The notes under the pieces: generated by a model
The model's database searches: none
What the model was told of the DNA's origin: nothing
What the model saw: only the letters and a program-made list of their open reading frames with translations
Assembly (NCBI RefSeq): GCF_024978135.1
Contig: NZ_JANTEZ010000002.1
Span: 558,001-622,000 of the forward strand
Source of the DNA: Herbiconiux gentiana
GTDB taxonomy: Bacteria; Actinomycetota; Actinomycetes; Actinomycetales; Microbacteriaceae
Length of the DNA: 64,000 bases
Reading direction: 5' to 3'
Made by a program: the position numbers and the translations under genes
In this document: piece after piece, positions 49,714 to 57,529 of the stretch
Layout of the letters: each line of letters begins with the position of its first letter
Position numbering within the stretch: position 1 is the first letter of the stretch

Positions 49714-50393
49714 CGATGCTGCCCTCCACGAACATCCAGAGCATCATCGGCGCCACGCTGTTCGGGGCCGACGACACCAAGCTCGGACGCATCACGACGG
49801 TTCTCGTCGACGCCGCCGACGGGCATCCGACCTTCGCCGAGGTGCACACCGGCTTCCTCGGTCACGCGACGCGGCTCGTGCCGCTCGACGACGCCCGCTG
49901 GGAGCGCGACGACGTCTACGTCTCGTACACCTCGGCCCTCGTGAAGGACGCGCCGCGCTACGAGGCGGCCGACGGGGTCAGCCCCGAGCAAGAAGACGAG
50001 CTGCGGCGGCACTACGCCGGTGCGGCTCAGGATGCGCGTGCCGACGCGGAGCCGACGACCGCCGCCGAACCGACCGCCCGCGAGGCGACCGACCACGATG
50101 GCGACGGCGACCCCGACCATGCTGGTCATCTCGACCACGATCACGACGGCGACCACGCTGGTCACCTCGTCGACGCGGGCGACCGCGACCGCGACTCGAC
50201 CTCGGACCGCGGCGGCGACGGCGAGCGCGATCGCGCACCCGAGCACGCGGCCGACGTGCCACCCGTGCCCAAGATCGAGGACGGGCAGGTTCTGCGAGAG
50301 GAGCGTCTGGTCGTGCGCCGCGAAGAGGTGACCGTCGATGACGAAACCTCCGCGCGTCACGCCGCACCTCCCGCCGACACGCCGCGCATCTGA
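49710..50393 (+). CDS. PRC-barrel domain protein with His/Asp-rich region
   Basis: 227 aa. The PRC-barrel (NIQSIIGATLFGADDTKLGRITTVLVDAADGHPTFAEVHTGFLGHATRLVPLDDARWERDDVYVSYT, residues about 8-75) is followed by an acidic linker and a low-complexity stretch DHDGDGDPDHAGHLDHDHDGDHAGHLVDAGDRDRDS (about 126-161) that looks able to bind divalent metals. A C-terminal DUF2382-like tail follows (GQVLREERLVVRREEVTVDD). PRC plus DUF2382 proteins are common stress-associated proteins in actinobacteria. The start is GTG 49710 overlapping the upstream stop. Confidence 0.87.
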   Translation: MTMLPSTNIQSIIGATLFGADDTKLGRITTVLVDAADGHPTFAEVHTGFLGHATRLVPLDDARWERDDVYVSYTSALVKDAPRYEAADGVSPEQEDELRRHYAGAAQDARADAEPTTAAEPTAREATDHDGDGDPDHAGHLDHDHDGDHAGHLVDAGDRDRDSTSDRGGDGERDRAPEHAADVPPVPKIEDGQVLREERLVVRREEVTVDDETSARHAAPPADTPRI

Positions 50394-50566
50394 GGCGAGC
50401 TTCGAACACCGGTTGTTCACAGGGTGTGGATGAATCTGTGGAGAACGCGTGCACAAGACGGGGACAACTCGACTGTGCCCCGTCTTTCCGCGGATGTGGG
50501 GTGTGGAAACCTCTTCACCACAGCCTGTGAACACCGCCCGGCGTCGTCGAAGCACTTACACCGCTG

Positions 50567-51553
50567 TCATTTCGAACGCGGGTTCGATGCTGCAGCGGTC
50601 GCCCGCTCGGCCAGCTGCCGGAACGCCTCCCGGAGCTCGGCCGGCTCGGCCTCGGAGATGGGGGCGTCGAAGCGGGCGAACGAGGCGGCCAGCGCCGGCC
50701 ACGACCACGAGCCGTCCTCGACGCGCACCCGCCCGTCACCCGCAGCCGTGACCGCCCCGGCCCGGGCGAACGGCCGGACCCTCTCGAGCTCGGCCTCCAG
50801 CACGACGGAACCGCGGCACGGCCACTCGTCCCGCACTGCGGAGCCCTTGAACCGCGCCGCGACGAAAGCGCGCACGTCATCGCCCGGCACCCCGCGCGGA
50901 GCGAAACGCGCACCGGCCGGCGTGCGCGGCACGAGTCGATCGGCGCGGAAGATGCGCCAGTCGCCGCGATCGAGATCCCAGGCGACGAGGTACCAGCGCC
51001 CGGCGGACGCGACGAGGTGGTGGGGCTCGACGCGGCGGGGCGGCAGCGGATCCTGCTCGGGGTCGGCACCCGGCTTCGCGTAGTCGACGCGCAGCACCTG
51101 GCGGGCGCGGACGGCCGTGGAGAGAGTGATCAGCAGCTCGGGATCGGTTCGCGGAGCATCCGGAACCCGCTGCTCGAGCGTGGTGAAGCGGAGTGCGTCG
51201 AGGCGGTGGCGCAGGCGCGCGGGGAGCACCTGGCGCACGGTGGTGAGCGCGCGCACCGCCGCCTCTTCGACCCCGCCGCCGGCGGTCGTGGCGTGCTGCA
51301 GGGCGACGGCGAGCGCGATGGCCTGGTCGTCGTCGAAGAGCAGGGGCGGCAGCTCGGATCCGGCGTCGAGCCGGTAGCCGCCGTCGGGGCCCTTGACGGC
51401 GGCGATGCGGTAGCCGAGCTCGCGCAGGTGGTCGATGTCGCGGCGGACGGTGCGGGGGCTGACCTCGAGGCGGTCGGCGAGCACGCCGCCCGGCTAGTCG
51501 CGGCGGGTCTGCAGCAGGGAGAGGAGCGTCAGCATCCGCGAGGTCGAGCTCAT
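50567..51553 (-). pseudogene. WYL-domain (YafY-type) regulator interrupted by an amber codon
   Basis: Reading from ATG 51553 gives MSSTSRMLTLLSLLQTRRD, then TAG (51496-51494), then PGGVLADRLEVSPRTVRRDIDHLRELGYRI and a complete WYL protein (LPPRRVEPHHLVASAGRWYLVAWDLDRGDWRIFRADRL). Family members have Trp (TGG) at this position (QTRRDWPGGVLADRLEVS), so a single G-to-A change created the stop. Re-initiation at GTG 51484 would give 305 aa lacking the first helix of the HTH. It is divergent from the VOC gene; its expected operator at 51570-51598 is intact. It may be a recent pseudogene, an N-terminally shortened regulator, or a sequencing error. Confidence 0.78.
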
Positions 51554-51569
51554 GGGTCGAGTGTATTTC

Positions 51570-51598
51570 CAGTAGCGGACGGGAACTGACCGCTACTG
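51570..51598. promoter_or_regulatory. Operator of the WYL regulator
   Basis: CAGTAGCGG (51570-51578) and CCGCTACTG (51590-51598) are perfect 9-bp arms with an 11-bp spacer, in the divergent spacer between the WYL and VOC genes. Confidence 0.72.
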
Positions 51599-51686
51599 AC
51601 GAGAGAGTGGAGTCGTTGCGGCAGGGAGCCGCAGCGAAGCCCGGCGGCATCGGCCGGTCGGGCATCCGCTCATCGAAGGAGACACC

Positions 51687-52133
51687 ATGGCCATCGCCAC
51701 CACCCCCCACCTGAACTTCCGCGGCGACGCCCGGGCTGCGCTGGAGTTCTACCACTCGGTGTTCGGCGGGCAGCTCGTCGCCGTCAGCTACGCCGACGCG
51801 AACGCCGTGACCGACCCGGCGGAGGCCTCGCAGATCATGTGGGGGCAGGTCGCGTCGGACGAGGGGTTCCGGGTGATGGCGTACGACGTGCCGTCGCACA
51901 CGGAGTACGCGCCGGGCGTGATCCCGCTGTTCGTGTCGGTGCGGAGCACGGACGCCGACGAGATCGAGCGGTACTGGGGCGCGTTCACCGCGGGCGCGGG
52001 TGCGGGCTCGGGTTCGACCTCGACCGTCGTCGTGCCGCTCGCGCCGGCAGCTTGGGCGCCGCTCTACGGCATGGCGACCGACCCCTTCGGCGTCACGTGG
52101 ATCTTCGACGTCGAGGTGCCCTGGGCGGGCTGA
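51687..52133 (+). CDS. VOC family protein (PhnB/glyoxalase-like)
   Basis: 148 aa with the PhnB-like vicinal-oxygen-chelate layout: TPHLNFRGDARAALEFYHSVFGGQLVAVSYADA near the N-terminus, then GFRVMAYDVP, PLFVSVRSTDADEIERYWGAFTAGA and the end YGMATDPFGVTWIFDVEV. Metal ligands are not certain, and many members have no known substrate. AAGGAG lies 6-8 bp before ATG 51687. Divergent pairing with a WYL regulator is a common actinobacterial arrangement. Here the regulator carries a stop codon, so the gene may be deregulated. Confidence 0.88.
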   Translation: MAIATTPHLNFRGDARAALEFYHSVFGGQLVAVSYADANAVTDPAEASQIMWGQVASDEGFRVMAYDVPSHTEYAPGVIPLFVSVRSTDADEIERYWGAFTAGAGAGSGSTSTVVVPLAPAAWAPLYGMATDPFGVTWIFDVEVPWAG

Positions 52134-52174
52134 CCCGCGCGCCCGCGCGGCGACGCATGTACCCTCAGCGCCAC

Positions 52175-52258
52175 CGGTCGCGCACAAGCACCGCCCTCGC
52201 CCGTCCGGGTCGCGCAAAAGCACCTCCCTGGACGCGTGCGGGTGCTTTTGCGCGACCC
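52175..52258. repeat. REP-like palindrome, copy cluster 1 (core GGTCGCGCAAAAGC)
   Basis: GGGTCGCGCAAAAGCACC (52207-52224) pairs perfectly with GGTGCTTTTGCGCGACCC (52241-52258), an 18-bp stem with a 16-base loop. A variant unit CGGTCGCGCACAAGCACC lies at 52175-52192. It sits between the converging VOC and MarR genes, so it may also act as a terminator. The same core occurs at 53878-53961. Confidence 0.8.
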
Positions 52259-52292
52259 CGATTCAGGCGCGGGGCGTGATGGGGCGCTCGGG

Positions 52293-52811
52293 TCAGGCGC
52301 GGGGGGCGCGGCGGCGGGGGGCCGCGGAGCGGGGCGGGTTCGCGCGGAGGTGGGACGCGGCCCCGCCCAGGATGCGGGCCAGGTCGTCGACGTCGTCGCT
52401 CGAGAGCGTCGAGAACAGCAGCCGGCGCAGGGCGTCGATGTGGCCCGGGAACACCGTCGCGAGCACGGCGCGGCCCTCGTCGGTGAGGGCGACGACGGTG
52501 CTGCGCTCATCGTCGGGAGAGGGCGAGCGGGTCACGAGGCCTCGCTGCTCGAGCAACTGGGCCTGGTAGGTGAGGCCGCTGCGGCTGTAGACGACGCCGT
52601 CGGCGAGATCGGTCATCCGTCGCCAGCCACCGGGAGCGTCACCGAGGCGCGCGAGCAGCTGGAACTGCACGTAGCTCAGGTCACCCGCGTCGCGCAGCTG
52701 CTTCTCGACCGCGTGCCGCAGGAGGCTGCTCACCTCGGTGAAGGCGAAGTAGGCCTCGAGCTGGGCGGGAGTCAGCTCGGTCGGCGGCTGGTCGGTCGGC
52801 GTTTGAGGCAT
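52293..52811 (-). CDS. MarR family transcriptional regulator
   Basis: 172 aa. The winged HTH has LSYVQFQLLARLGDAPGGWRRMTDLADGVVYSRSGLTYQAQLLEQRGLVTRSPSPDDERSTVVALTDEGRAVLATVFPGHI (residues about 45-125), including the DxRxxxVxLT wing. It is divergent from a quinone-reductase-like gene. Two copies of TGCTTCGANTTNGAAGCA lie in the 87-bp spacer, so it should repress both genes. A basic Ala/Pro/Arg-rich C-terminal tail (RANPPRSAAPRRRAPRA) is unusual and may be disordered. Confidence 0.92.
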   Translation of the reverse strand: MPQTPTDQPPTELTPAQLEAYFAFTEVSSLLRHAVEKQLRDAGDLSYVQFQLLARLGDAPGGWRRMTDLADGVVYSRSGLTYQAQLLEQRGLVTRSPSPDDERSTVVALTDEGRAVLATVFPGHIDALRRLLFSTLSSDDVDDLARILGGAASHLRANPPRSAAPRRRAPRA

Positions 52812-52826
52812 GTTTCCATTCTATGT

Positions 52827-52844
52827 TGCTTCGACTTTGAAGCA
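52827..52844. promoter_or_regulatory. MarR operator copy 1
   Basis: TGCTTCGACTTTGAAGCA is an 18-bp inverted repeat with 6-bp perfect arms, 15 bp from the MarR start and overlapping a TTGAAG (-35-like) box. Confidence 0.8.
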
Positions 52845-52863
52845 GTGCTACCGTGCTGGTTAT

Positions 52864-52881
52864 TGCTTCGAGTTCGAAGCA
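52864..52881. promoter_or_regulatory. MarR operator copy 2
   Basis: TGCTTCGAGTTCGAAGCA is an 18-bp inverted repeat with 8-bp perfect arms, 37 bp (about 3.5 turns) from copy 1 and 17 bp before the reductase start. Confidence 0.82.
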
Positions 52882-52898
52882 CTCAAGAGAGGATGGAA

Positions 52899-53831
52899 AT
52901 GATGAAGGCTGTGCGATTCCACGAGGTGGGCGGACCCGAGGTTCTGCGCTACGAGGAGATGCCCGCGCCGACGCCTGCGGCGGGTGAGGTGCGACTGCGG
53001 GTGGCTGCGTCCGCGTTCAATGCGGCCGACAACGGGATGCGCGGCGGCTTCCTGCCGATCCCGGTGGTGCTGCCGCACGTGCCGGGCTACGACGTGTCGG
53101 GCACCGTCGACGCGATCGGTGAGGGGGTGGACGGGCTCGCGGTCGGCGACCCGGTGATCGCGTTCCTGCCGATGGAGCGCGACGGAGGCGCGGCCGAGTA
53201 CGTCCTAGCCCCGGCGGAGGCCGTGACGGCCGCCCCCACGAGCATCCCGCTCGCCGACGCCGCGGCCCTGCCCTCGGTGGCGCTCACCGCGTGGCAGGCG
53301 CTCTTCGACGAGGGCCGGCTCGAGGCGGGCCAGCGGCTGCTCATCGTGGGCGCCGGCGGAGTCGTCGGCAAGTACGCCATCCGGCTGGCGAAGCGCGCGG
53401 GGGTGCACGTCATCGCGACGGCGAGCCCCCGCAGCATCGGCGCGGTGCGCGCGGCCGGAGCCGACGAGATCGTCGACCACACCCAGGCCGAGCTGCTCGA
53501 CGCGGTCGGCGGGAAGGTGGACGTGCTGCTCAACCTGGCGCCAATCACGCCCGATCAGTTCGCCGCGCTGGTCGCACTCGTGCGCGACGGGGGCGCCGTG
53601 GTGAGCACCACGGCGTTCATGGCCACGCCGGATGACGCCGACCGCGGGGTGCGCGCGGCCACCGTGTTCGTGCTGCCGAACCGCGAGCGGCTCGCGGCAT
53701 TGGTGTCCCTCGTCGACGGTGGCGAGCTTGAGGTCGAGGTAACCCGGCGCATCCCGCTCACCGAGCTCCACGCGCTGCACGCGGAGGCGGCCGAGGGCCG
53801 CCTCGCGGGCAAGGTGATCGTGCTGCCGTAG
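52899..53831 (+). CDS. NADP-dependent oxidoreductase (quinone reductase-like)
   Basis: 310 aa zinc-independent medium-chain reductase. The N-terminal half is MKAVRFHEVGGPEVLRYEEMPAPTPAAGEVRLRVAASAFNAADNGMRGGF...LPHVPGYDVSGTV. The NADPH site is LLIVGAGGVVGKYAIRLAKRAGVHVIATASPRS (about residues 145-177). It reduces quinones or conjugated carbonyls. Several ATGs stand close together (52893, 52899, 52902). ATG 52899 is best spaced from GAGG. The two MarR operators upstream suggest induction by the reductase's own toxic substrates. Confidence 0.9.
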   Translation: MMKAVRFHEVGGPEVLRYEEMPAPTPAAGEVRLRVAASAFNAADNGMRGGFLPIPVVLPHVPGYDVSGTVDAIGEGVDGLAVGDPVIAFLPMERDGGAAEYVLAPAEAVTAAPTSIPLADAAALPSVALTAWQALFDEGRLEAGQRLLIVGAGGVVGKYAIRLAKRAGVHVIATASPRSIGAVRAAGADEIVDHTQAELLDAVGGKVDVLLNLAPITPDQFAALVALVRDGGAVVSTTAFMATPDDADRGVRAATVFVLPNRERLAALVSLVDGGELEVEVTRRIPLTELHALHAEAAEGRLAGKVIVLP

Positions 53832-53877
53832 CAGTGCGGCCCACTGATAACCCGCACAGGGCACCCCTCCCGAGAAC

Positions 53878-53961
53878 GGGGTCGCGCAAAAGCACGTTCG
53901 CGAGTCCACGAGGACGCTTTTGCGCGACCCGGATGCGGACGAGGGCGCTTTTGCGCGACCC
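53878..53961. repeat. REP-like palindrome, copy cluster 2 (core GGTCGCGCAAAAGC)
   Basis: GGGTCGCGCAAAAGC (53878-53892) pairs with GCTTTTGCGCGACCC at 53916-53930 and again at 53947-53961, so one left arm faces two right arms and alternative hairpins are possible. The cluster lies between the converging reductase and GH35 genes. Confidence 0.8.
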
Positions 53962-53978
53962 GGAGGGGCGCGGACGGG

Positions 53979-55832
53979 TCAGAAGTCGGTGTGGCCCAGG
54001 TCGGGGGATGCGACGAAGGTCGCCACGGGGGACGCCGCGTGCAGCTCGAGCACCACGAGGGTGTTGCCGGTGGCGCGCAGGACGGGGGCCGGCACGATGA
54101 GGGTGTGCTGCGGGCCCCGCGACCAGAAGCGGCCGAGGTTGAAGCCGTTCACCCAGACCGCGCCCTTGCCCCAGTCGCGGGTGTCGAGGTAGAGGTCGGC
54201 GCCGGGGTCGACGTCGAACGTCGCGTAACCGAAGGCGGGGCCGGCGAGCGAGCCGAGGCCAGCCGCCGATGCGACACCTGGAGCACCGGCACCCGAGCCG
54301 GCACCGGATGCTCCGGCCGCCGCGAGTGCGTCCGTCAGCGCCGCGAGGTTGTCGAGCGGGAGGGGCAGCACCGTCCAGCGGCTGAGCTCCTCGCCGTTCA
54401 GGCAGGCCGGGCCGATCAGGCCCTTGGACTCGCCGATGCGGGGGCCGTAGTCGACGCGGCCCTGGTCCTCCACGAGGATGTCGAGGGTTCCGCGGGCGCC
54501 GGCCGGCAGCGCGATCCGTCGGTCGTGGTGGTCACGGGCGAGCACACCCAGGGTGACGCCGTTCAGGCGCACGATGGCGCGGTCCCGCACCTCGCCGAGC
54601 TCGAGCACAGGTGCGAGCACGGGAGCGGACACGGGGAGGGAGGACGAAGAGGACGAGGAGGTCGTGTCGATCTCCGTCCGGTACAGCGCGAAGCCGCGGA
54701 ACAGCCCGAGTGCGTCCATGGTCGGCAGCGCATCCGTCGCCACCCACTCGCCCAGCAGATTGGTCACCGAGTCGAGAGGCAGCGACGCGGTGAGCGGCAC
54801 CCGGAAAGCGGGGGCCGGCGGCGCGTCGGCGGGCTGAGCATCCGGAACCGCCGCGTTGTACTTCGCCAGCACCTCCCGGAACGCCCAGTACTTCGACGTC
54901 GGGAACCCCGCCTCGTCGAGCGGTGCGTCGTAGTCGTAGCTCGTCACGATCGGCTGGTACACGCCCTTGTCGTTCGCCCCGTTGGTGAACCCGAAGTTCG
55001 TGCCCCCGTGGAACATGTAGATGTTCACCGAGGCACCGAGCGCGAGCAGCTCGTCCAGGTCGGCCGCCGACTGCGACGTCGAGGTCGTGTGGTGGTGGGC
55101 GCCCCAGAAGTCGAACCAGCCGTCCCAGAACTCCGAGCACATCAGCGGCCCGGTGGGCTGGTGCTCGCGCAGGGTCGCCAGGCGCTCGGCCGAGCGGGAG
55201 CCGAACGAGCCGGTCTTGTGCAGGCTCGGCAGGCTCCCGTTGGCGAGCATCTCGTCGGTGGGCTGGTCGACCGTGGTGAACGGCACGGTCAGGCCGATGC
55301 CGCGGTTCATCGCGACGAGCTTCTCGAGGTACACCGGGTCGGAACCGTAGGCGCCGTACTCGTTCTCGATCTGCACCAGGATGATCGGCCCGCCGTTGTC
55401 GACCTGCCGGGGCACGAGCACCGGCGCGAGCTGCTCGAGGTAACGCTGAACGGCGGCGAGGTACTGCGGCTCGTCGCGGCGCACGCCCACGGTGCCGCTC
55501 GTGAACAGCCACGAGGGCAGCCCGCCGTTGTCCCACTCGGCGCAGATGTAGGGCCCGGGGCGCACGATGGCGTGCATCCCCTCGGCCGCGACGTCGTCGA
55601 GGAAGCGCCCGAGGTCGAGTCCGCCGCTCAGGTCGAACACGTCCTCCTGCGGCGCGTGCGCGTTCCAGGCGACATAGGTCTCGATCGTGTTCAGCCCCAT
55701 CTCCCGCGCCTTGCGGATGCGGTCACGCCACAGATCGGGGTGCACCCGGAAGTAGTGCAGCGCTCCCGAGAGGATGCGGAACGGCCGGCCGTCGAGCTCG
55801 AACTGCTCGGATCCGATGGCGAACTCAGACAT
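53979..55832 (-). CDS. glycoside hydrolase family 35 beta-galactosidase
   Basis: 617 aa. The GH35 barrel starts FRILSGALHYFRVHPDLWRDRIRKAREMGLNTIETYVAWNAHAP. The signature GPYICAEWDNGGLPSWL (about residues 93-109), acid/base Glu in QIENEYGAYG and nucleophile in CSEFWDGWFDFWG are all present. The C-terminal jelly-roll domains end WVNGFNLGRFWSRGPQHTLIVP. There is no signal peptide, so it cleaves imported beta-galactosides in the cytoplasm. An unusual Ser-run (TTSSSSSS) lies in a linker near residue 395. The ATG at 55832 overlaps the GH51 stop by 8 bp. It is the last gene of the LacI-controlled sugar operon. Confidence 0.94.
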   Translation of the reverse strand: MSEFAIGSEQFELDGRPFRILSGALHYFRVHPDLWRDRIRKAREMGLNTIETYVAWNAHAPQEDVFDLSGGLDLGRFLDDVAAEGMHAIVRPGPYICAEWDNGGLPSWLFTSGTVGVRRDEPQYLAAVQRYLEQLAPVLVPRQVDNGGPIILVQIENEYGAYGSDPVYLEKLVAMNRGIGLTVPFTTVDQPTDEMLANGSLPSLHKTGSFGSRSAERLATLREHQPTGPLMCSEFWDGWFDFWGAHHHTTSTSQSAADLDELLALGASVNIYMFHGGTNFGFTNGANDKGVYQPIVTSYDYDAPLDEAGFPTSKYWAFREVLAKYNAAVPDAQPADAPPAPAFRVPLTASLPLDSVTNLLGEWVATDALPTMDALGLFRGFALYRTEIDTTSSSSSSSLPVSAPVLAPVLELGEVRDRAIVRLNGVTLGVLARDHHDRRIALPAGARGTLDILVEDQGRVDYGPRIGESKGLIGPACLNGEELSRWTVLPLPLDNLAALTDALAAAGASGAGSGAGAPGVASAAGLGSLAGPAFGYATFDVDPGADLYLDTRDWGKGAVWVNGFNLGRFWSRGPQHTLIVPAPVLRATGNTLVVLELHAASPVATFVASPDLGHTDF

Positions 55833-57453
55833 GCGTGTCTTCCTTGGGCTGGGGCGAGAGGGTCTGGGGCGGGCGGGCCTGGGGTGAGCGGGTCTGGGGG
55901 GCTATCACCACGACCGACCACGACAGGGCCGGCAGGGTGGCGGTGAGCAGGGCGCCGTCGAGCCTCACCCCGTCGAGTCGGGTCAGCGCGACGGGCTGGG
56001 CGTCGGCGTCGTTGATCGTGTGCCGGTCGCCACCCGGCGGGGTGCGCAGGGTCTCGGCGCTCACCAGGCGAAACAGCTGCAGAGCGGATGCTCCGCCCGC
56101 CCCCACCGGCGAATCGGCGACCCCGCGCAGGGCCACCTCGAGCGCGACGTCCTCCTCGAGCGAACGGTTCGTCACGAACAGCACGATCCCGCCGTCGTCC
56201 GCCACGGTCGCGACCGCGTCGACGAGCGGCGCCTCCCCGTGAGCAGCGGTGCGGATGCTCGGCACCTCGATCACGGGCGCGACGACCCGTCCGTGCGCGA
56301 GCGCCGCGGTGCGCTGGAACGGGAAGAAGGTGCTCTGGCGCCAGGCCGGCCCGCCCGGCTCCGAGCGGACGGGGGCGATCACGTTCACCAGCTGCGCCAG
56401 GTTCGCCATGGTCACGCGGTCGCTGTGCCGCAGCAGCGACACGAGCAACGAGCCGACGACGACCGCGTCGGTCACCGAGTAGGCGTCCTCGATCAGGCGT
56501 GGGCGCTCGGGCCAGTCGCCGTTCATCACGACCGGCTTGTCGATCTCGTTCCAGCGCCGCTGGTACCAGACGTTCCACTCGTCGACACTGATGCCCACCG
56601 GATGCTCGGACCCGGGGCCCGCACCCGCCTCGTCGATGATCGCGGCGACCTGCTCGATGTAGCGGTCGAGCGCGGTGCCCGAGGCGAGGAAGCTCGCGGC
56701 GTCGCCGTCGGACTCCTCGTAGTAGGCATGCAGCGAGATGTGGTCGACGAGGCCGACGGTGTGCCGCAGCACGGTGCGCTCCCACTCGCCGAAGGTGGGC
56801 ATCTCGGCGTTGGAGGAGCCGGCGGCGACGAGCTCCACCGCGGGGTCGATGAACTTCATCAGGCGGGCGGTCTCGGCGGCGAGCCGGCCGTACTCGTCGG
56901 CAGTCTTGTGGCCGATCTGCCAGGGGCCGTCGACCTCGTTGCCGAGGCACCAGAGCCGGATGCCGAAGGGCTCCTCGGCTCCGTTCGCGCGCCGGCGCTC
57001 GGCGAGCGCGGTGCCGGCGGGGTGGTTGGCGTACTCGAGCACGTCGGCCGCATCCGCGATGCCGCGGGTGCCGAGGTTCACGGCGTACATCAGCTCGAGC
57101 CGGGCCTCGCGTGCCCAGTCGGCGAACTCGTGCAGGCCGATCTGGTTGGTCTCGACGCTGTGCCAGGCGGCGTCGAGCCGCACGGGGCGCTCGGAGCGCG
57201 GGCCGACGCCGTCCTCCCAGCGATAGCCCGAGACGAAGTTGCCGCCGGGGTAGCGCACGGTGGTGGCGCCGAGCTCCTGCACGAGGGCGAGCACGTCGGC
57301 GCGGAAGCCGTCCGGCCGGGCCGAGGGGTGGGCCGGCTCGTAGATGCCCTCGTAGACGCTGCGGCCCATGTGCTCGACGAAGGTGCCGAAGAGCCGCCGG
57401 GGGACGGCGCCGATCGACGTCGCCGGGTCGATCGAGAGTCGGGCGGAGAGCAT
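55825..57453 (-). CDS. glycoside hydrolase family 51 alpha-L-arabinofuranosidase
   Basis: 542 aa. RLFGTFVEHMGRSVYEGIYEP and TTVRYPGGNFVSGYRWEDGVGP are typical GH51 openings. The acid/base Glu is in LWCLGNEVDGPWQ (about residues 170-182) and the nucleophile in ISVDEWNVWYQRRW (about 287-300). It is cytoplasmic, with no signal peptide, and removes arabinofuranosyl units from imported arabino-oligosaccharides. The last about 20 residues are a Pro/Gln repeat (PQTRSPQARPPQTLSPQP) coded by slipped CTGGGG-type repeats, probably a recent extension. A hairpin separates it from the binding-protein gene. Confidence 0.94.
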   Translation of the reverse strand: MLSARLSIDPATSIGAVPRRLFGTFVEHMGRSVYEGIYEPAHPSARPDGFRADVLALVQELGATTVRYPGGNFVSGYRWEDGVGPRSERPVRLDAAWHSVETNQIGLHEFADWAREARLELMYAVNLGTRGIADAADVLEYANHPAGTALAERRRANGAEEPFGIRLWCLGNEVDGPWQIGHKTADEYGRLAAETARLMKFIDPAVELVAAGSSNAEMPTFGEWERTVLRHTVGLVDHISLHAYYEESDGDAASFLASGTALDRYIEQVAAIIDEAGAGPGSEHPVGISVDEWNVWYQRRWNEIDKPVVMNGDWPERPRLIEDAYSVTDAVVVGSLLVSLLRHSDRVTMANLAQLVNVIAPVRSEPGGPAWRQSTFFPFQRTAALAHGRVVAPVIEVPSIRTAAHGEAPLVDAVATVADDGGIVLFVTNRSLEEDVALEVALRGVADSPVGAGGASALQLFRLVSAETLRTPPGGDRHTINDADAQPVALTRLDGVRLDGALLTATLPALSWSVVVIAPQTRSPQARPPQTLSPQPKEDTHV

Positions 57454-57485
57454 CCGGAGCCTTTCGTGAGCAGGGGGTGAACAGG

Positions 57486-57524
57486 ACGAGCGCGGCGGCC
57501 GGGGTCGCCGACCGCCGCGCTCGT
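57486..57524 (-). terminator. Hairpin between the sugar-binding-protein and GH51 genes
   Basis: ACGAGCGCGGCGG (57486-57498) and CCGCCGCGCTCGT (57512-57524) are perfect 13-bp arms 6 bp after the binding-protein stop. In this position it probably attenuates readthrough and stabilises the upstream mRNA. Confidence 0.72.
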
Positions 57525-57529
57525 GGGTG

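Noticed and set aside
52175-53961. CRISPR-like repeats
   Set aside because: Units are palindromic and few, spacing is irregular, and no cas genes are present; they fit REP elements.
53991-57480. Long plus-strand open frames opposite the GH35 and GH51 genes
   Set aside because: The opposite strand encodes clear glycosidases with catalytic motifs; the plus-strand products are low-complexity Arg/Val/Glu runs.
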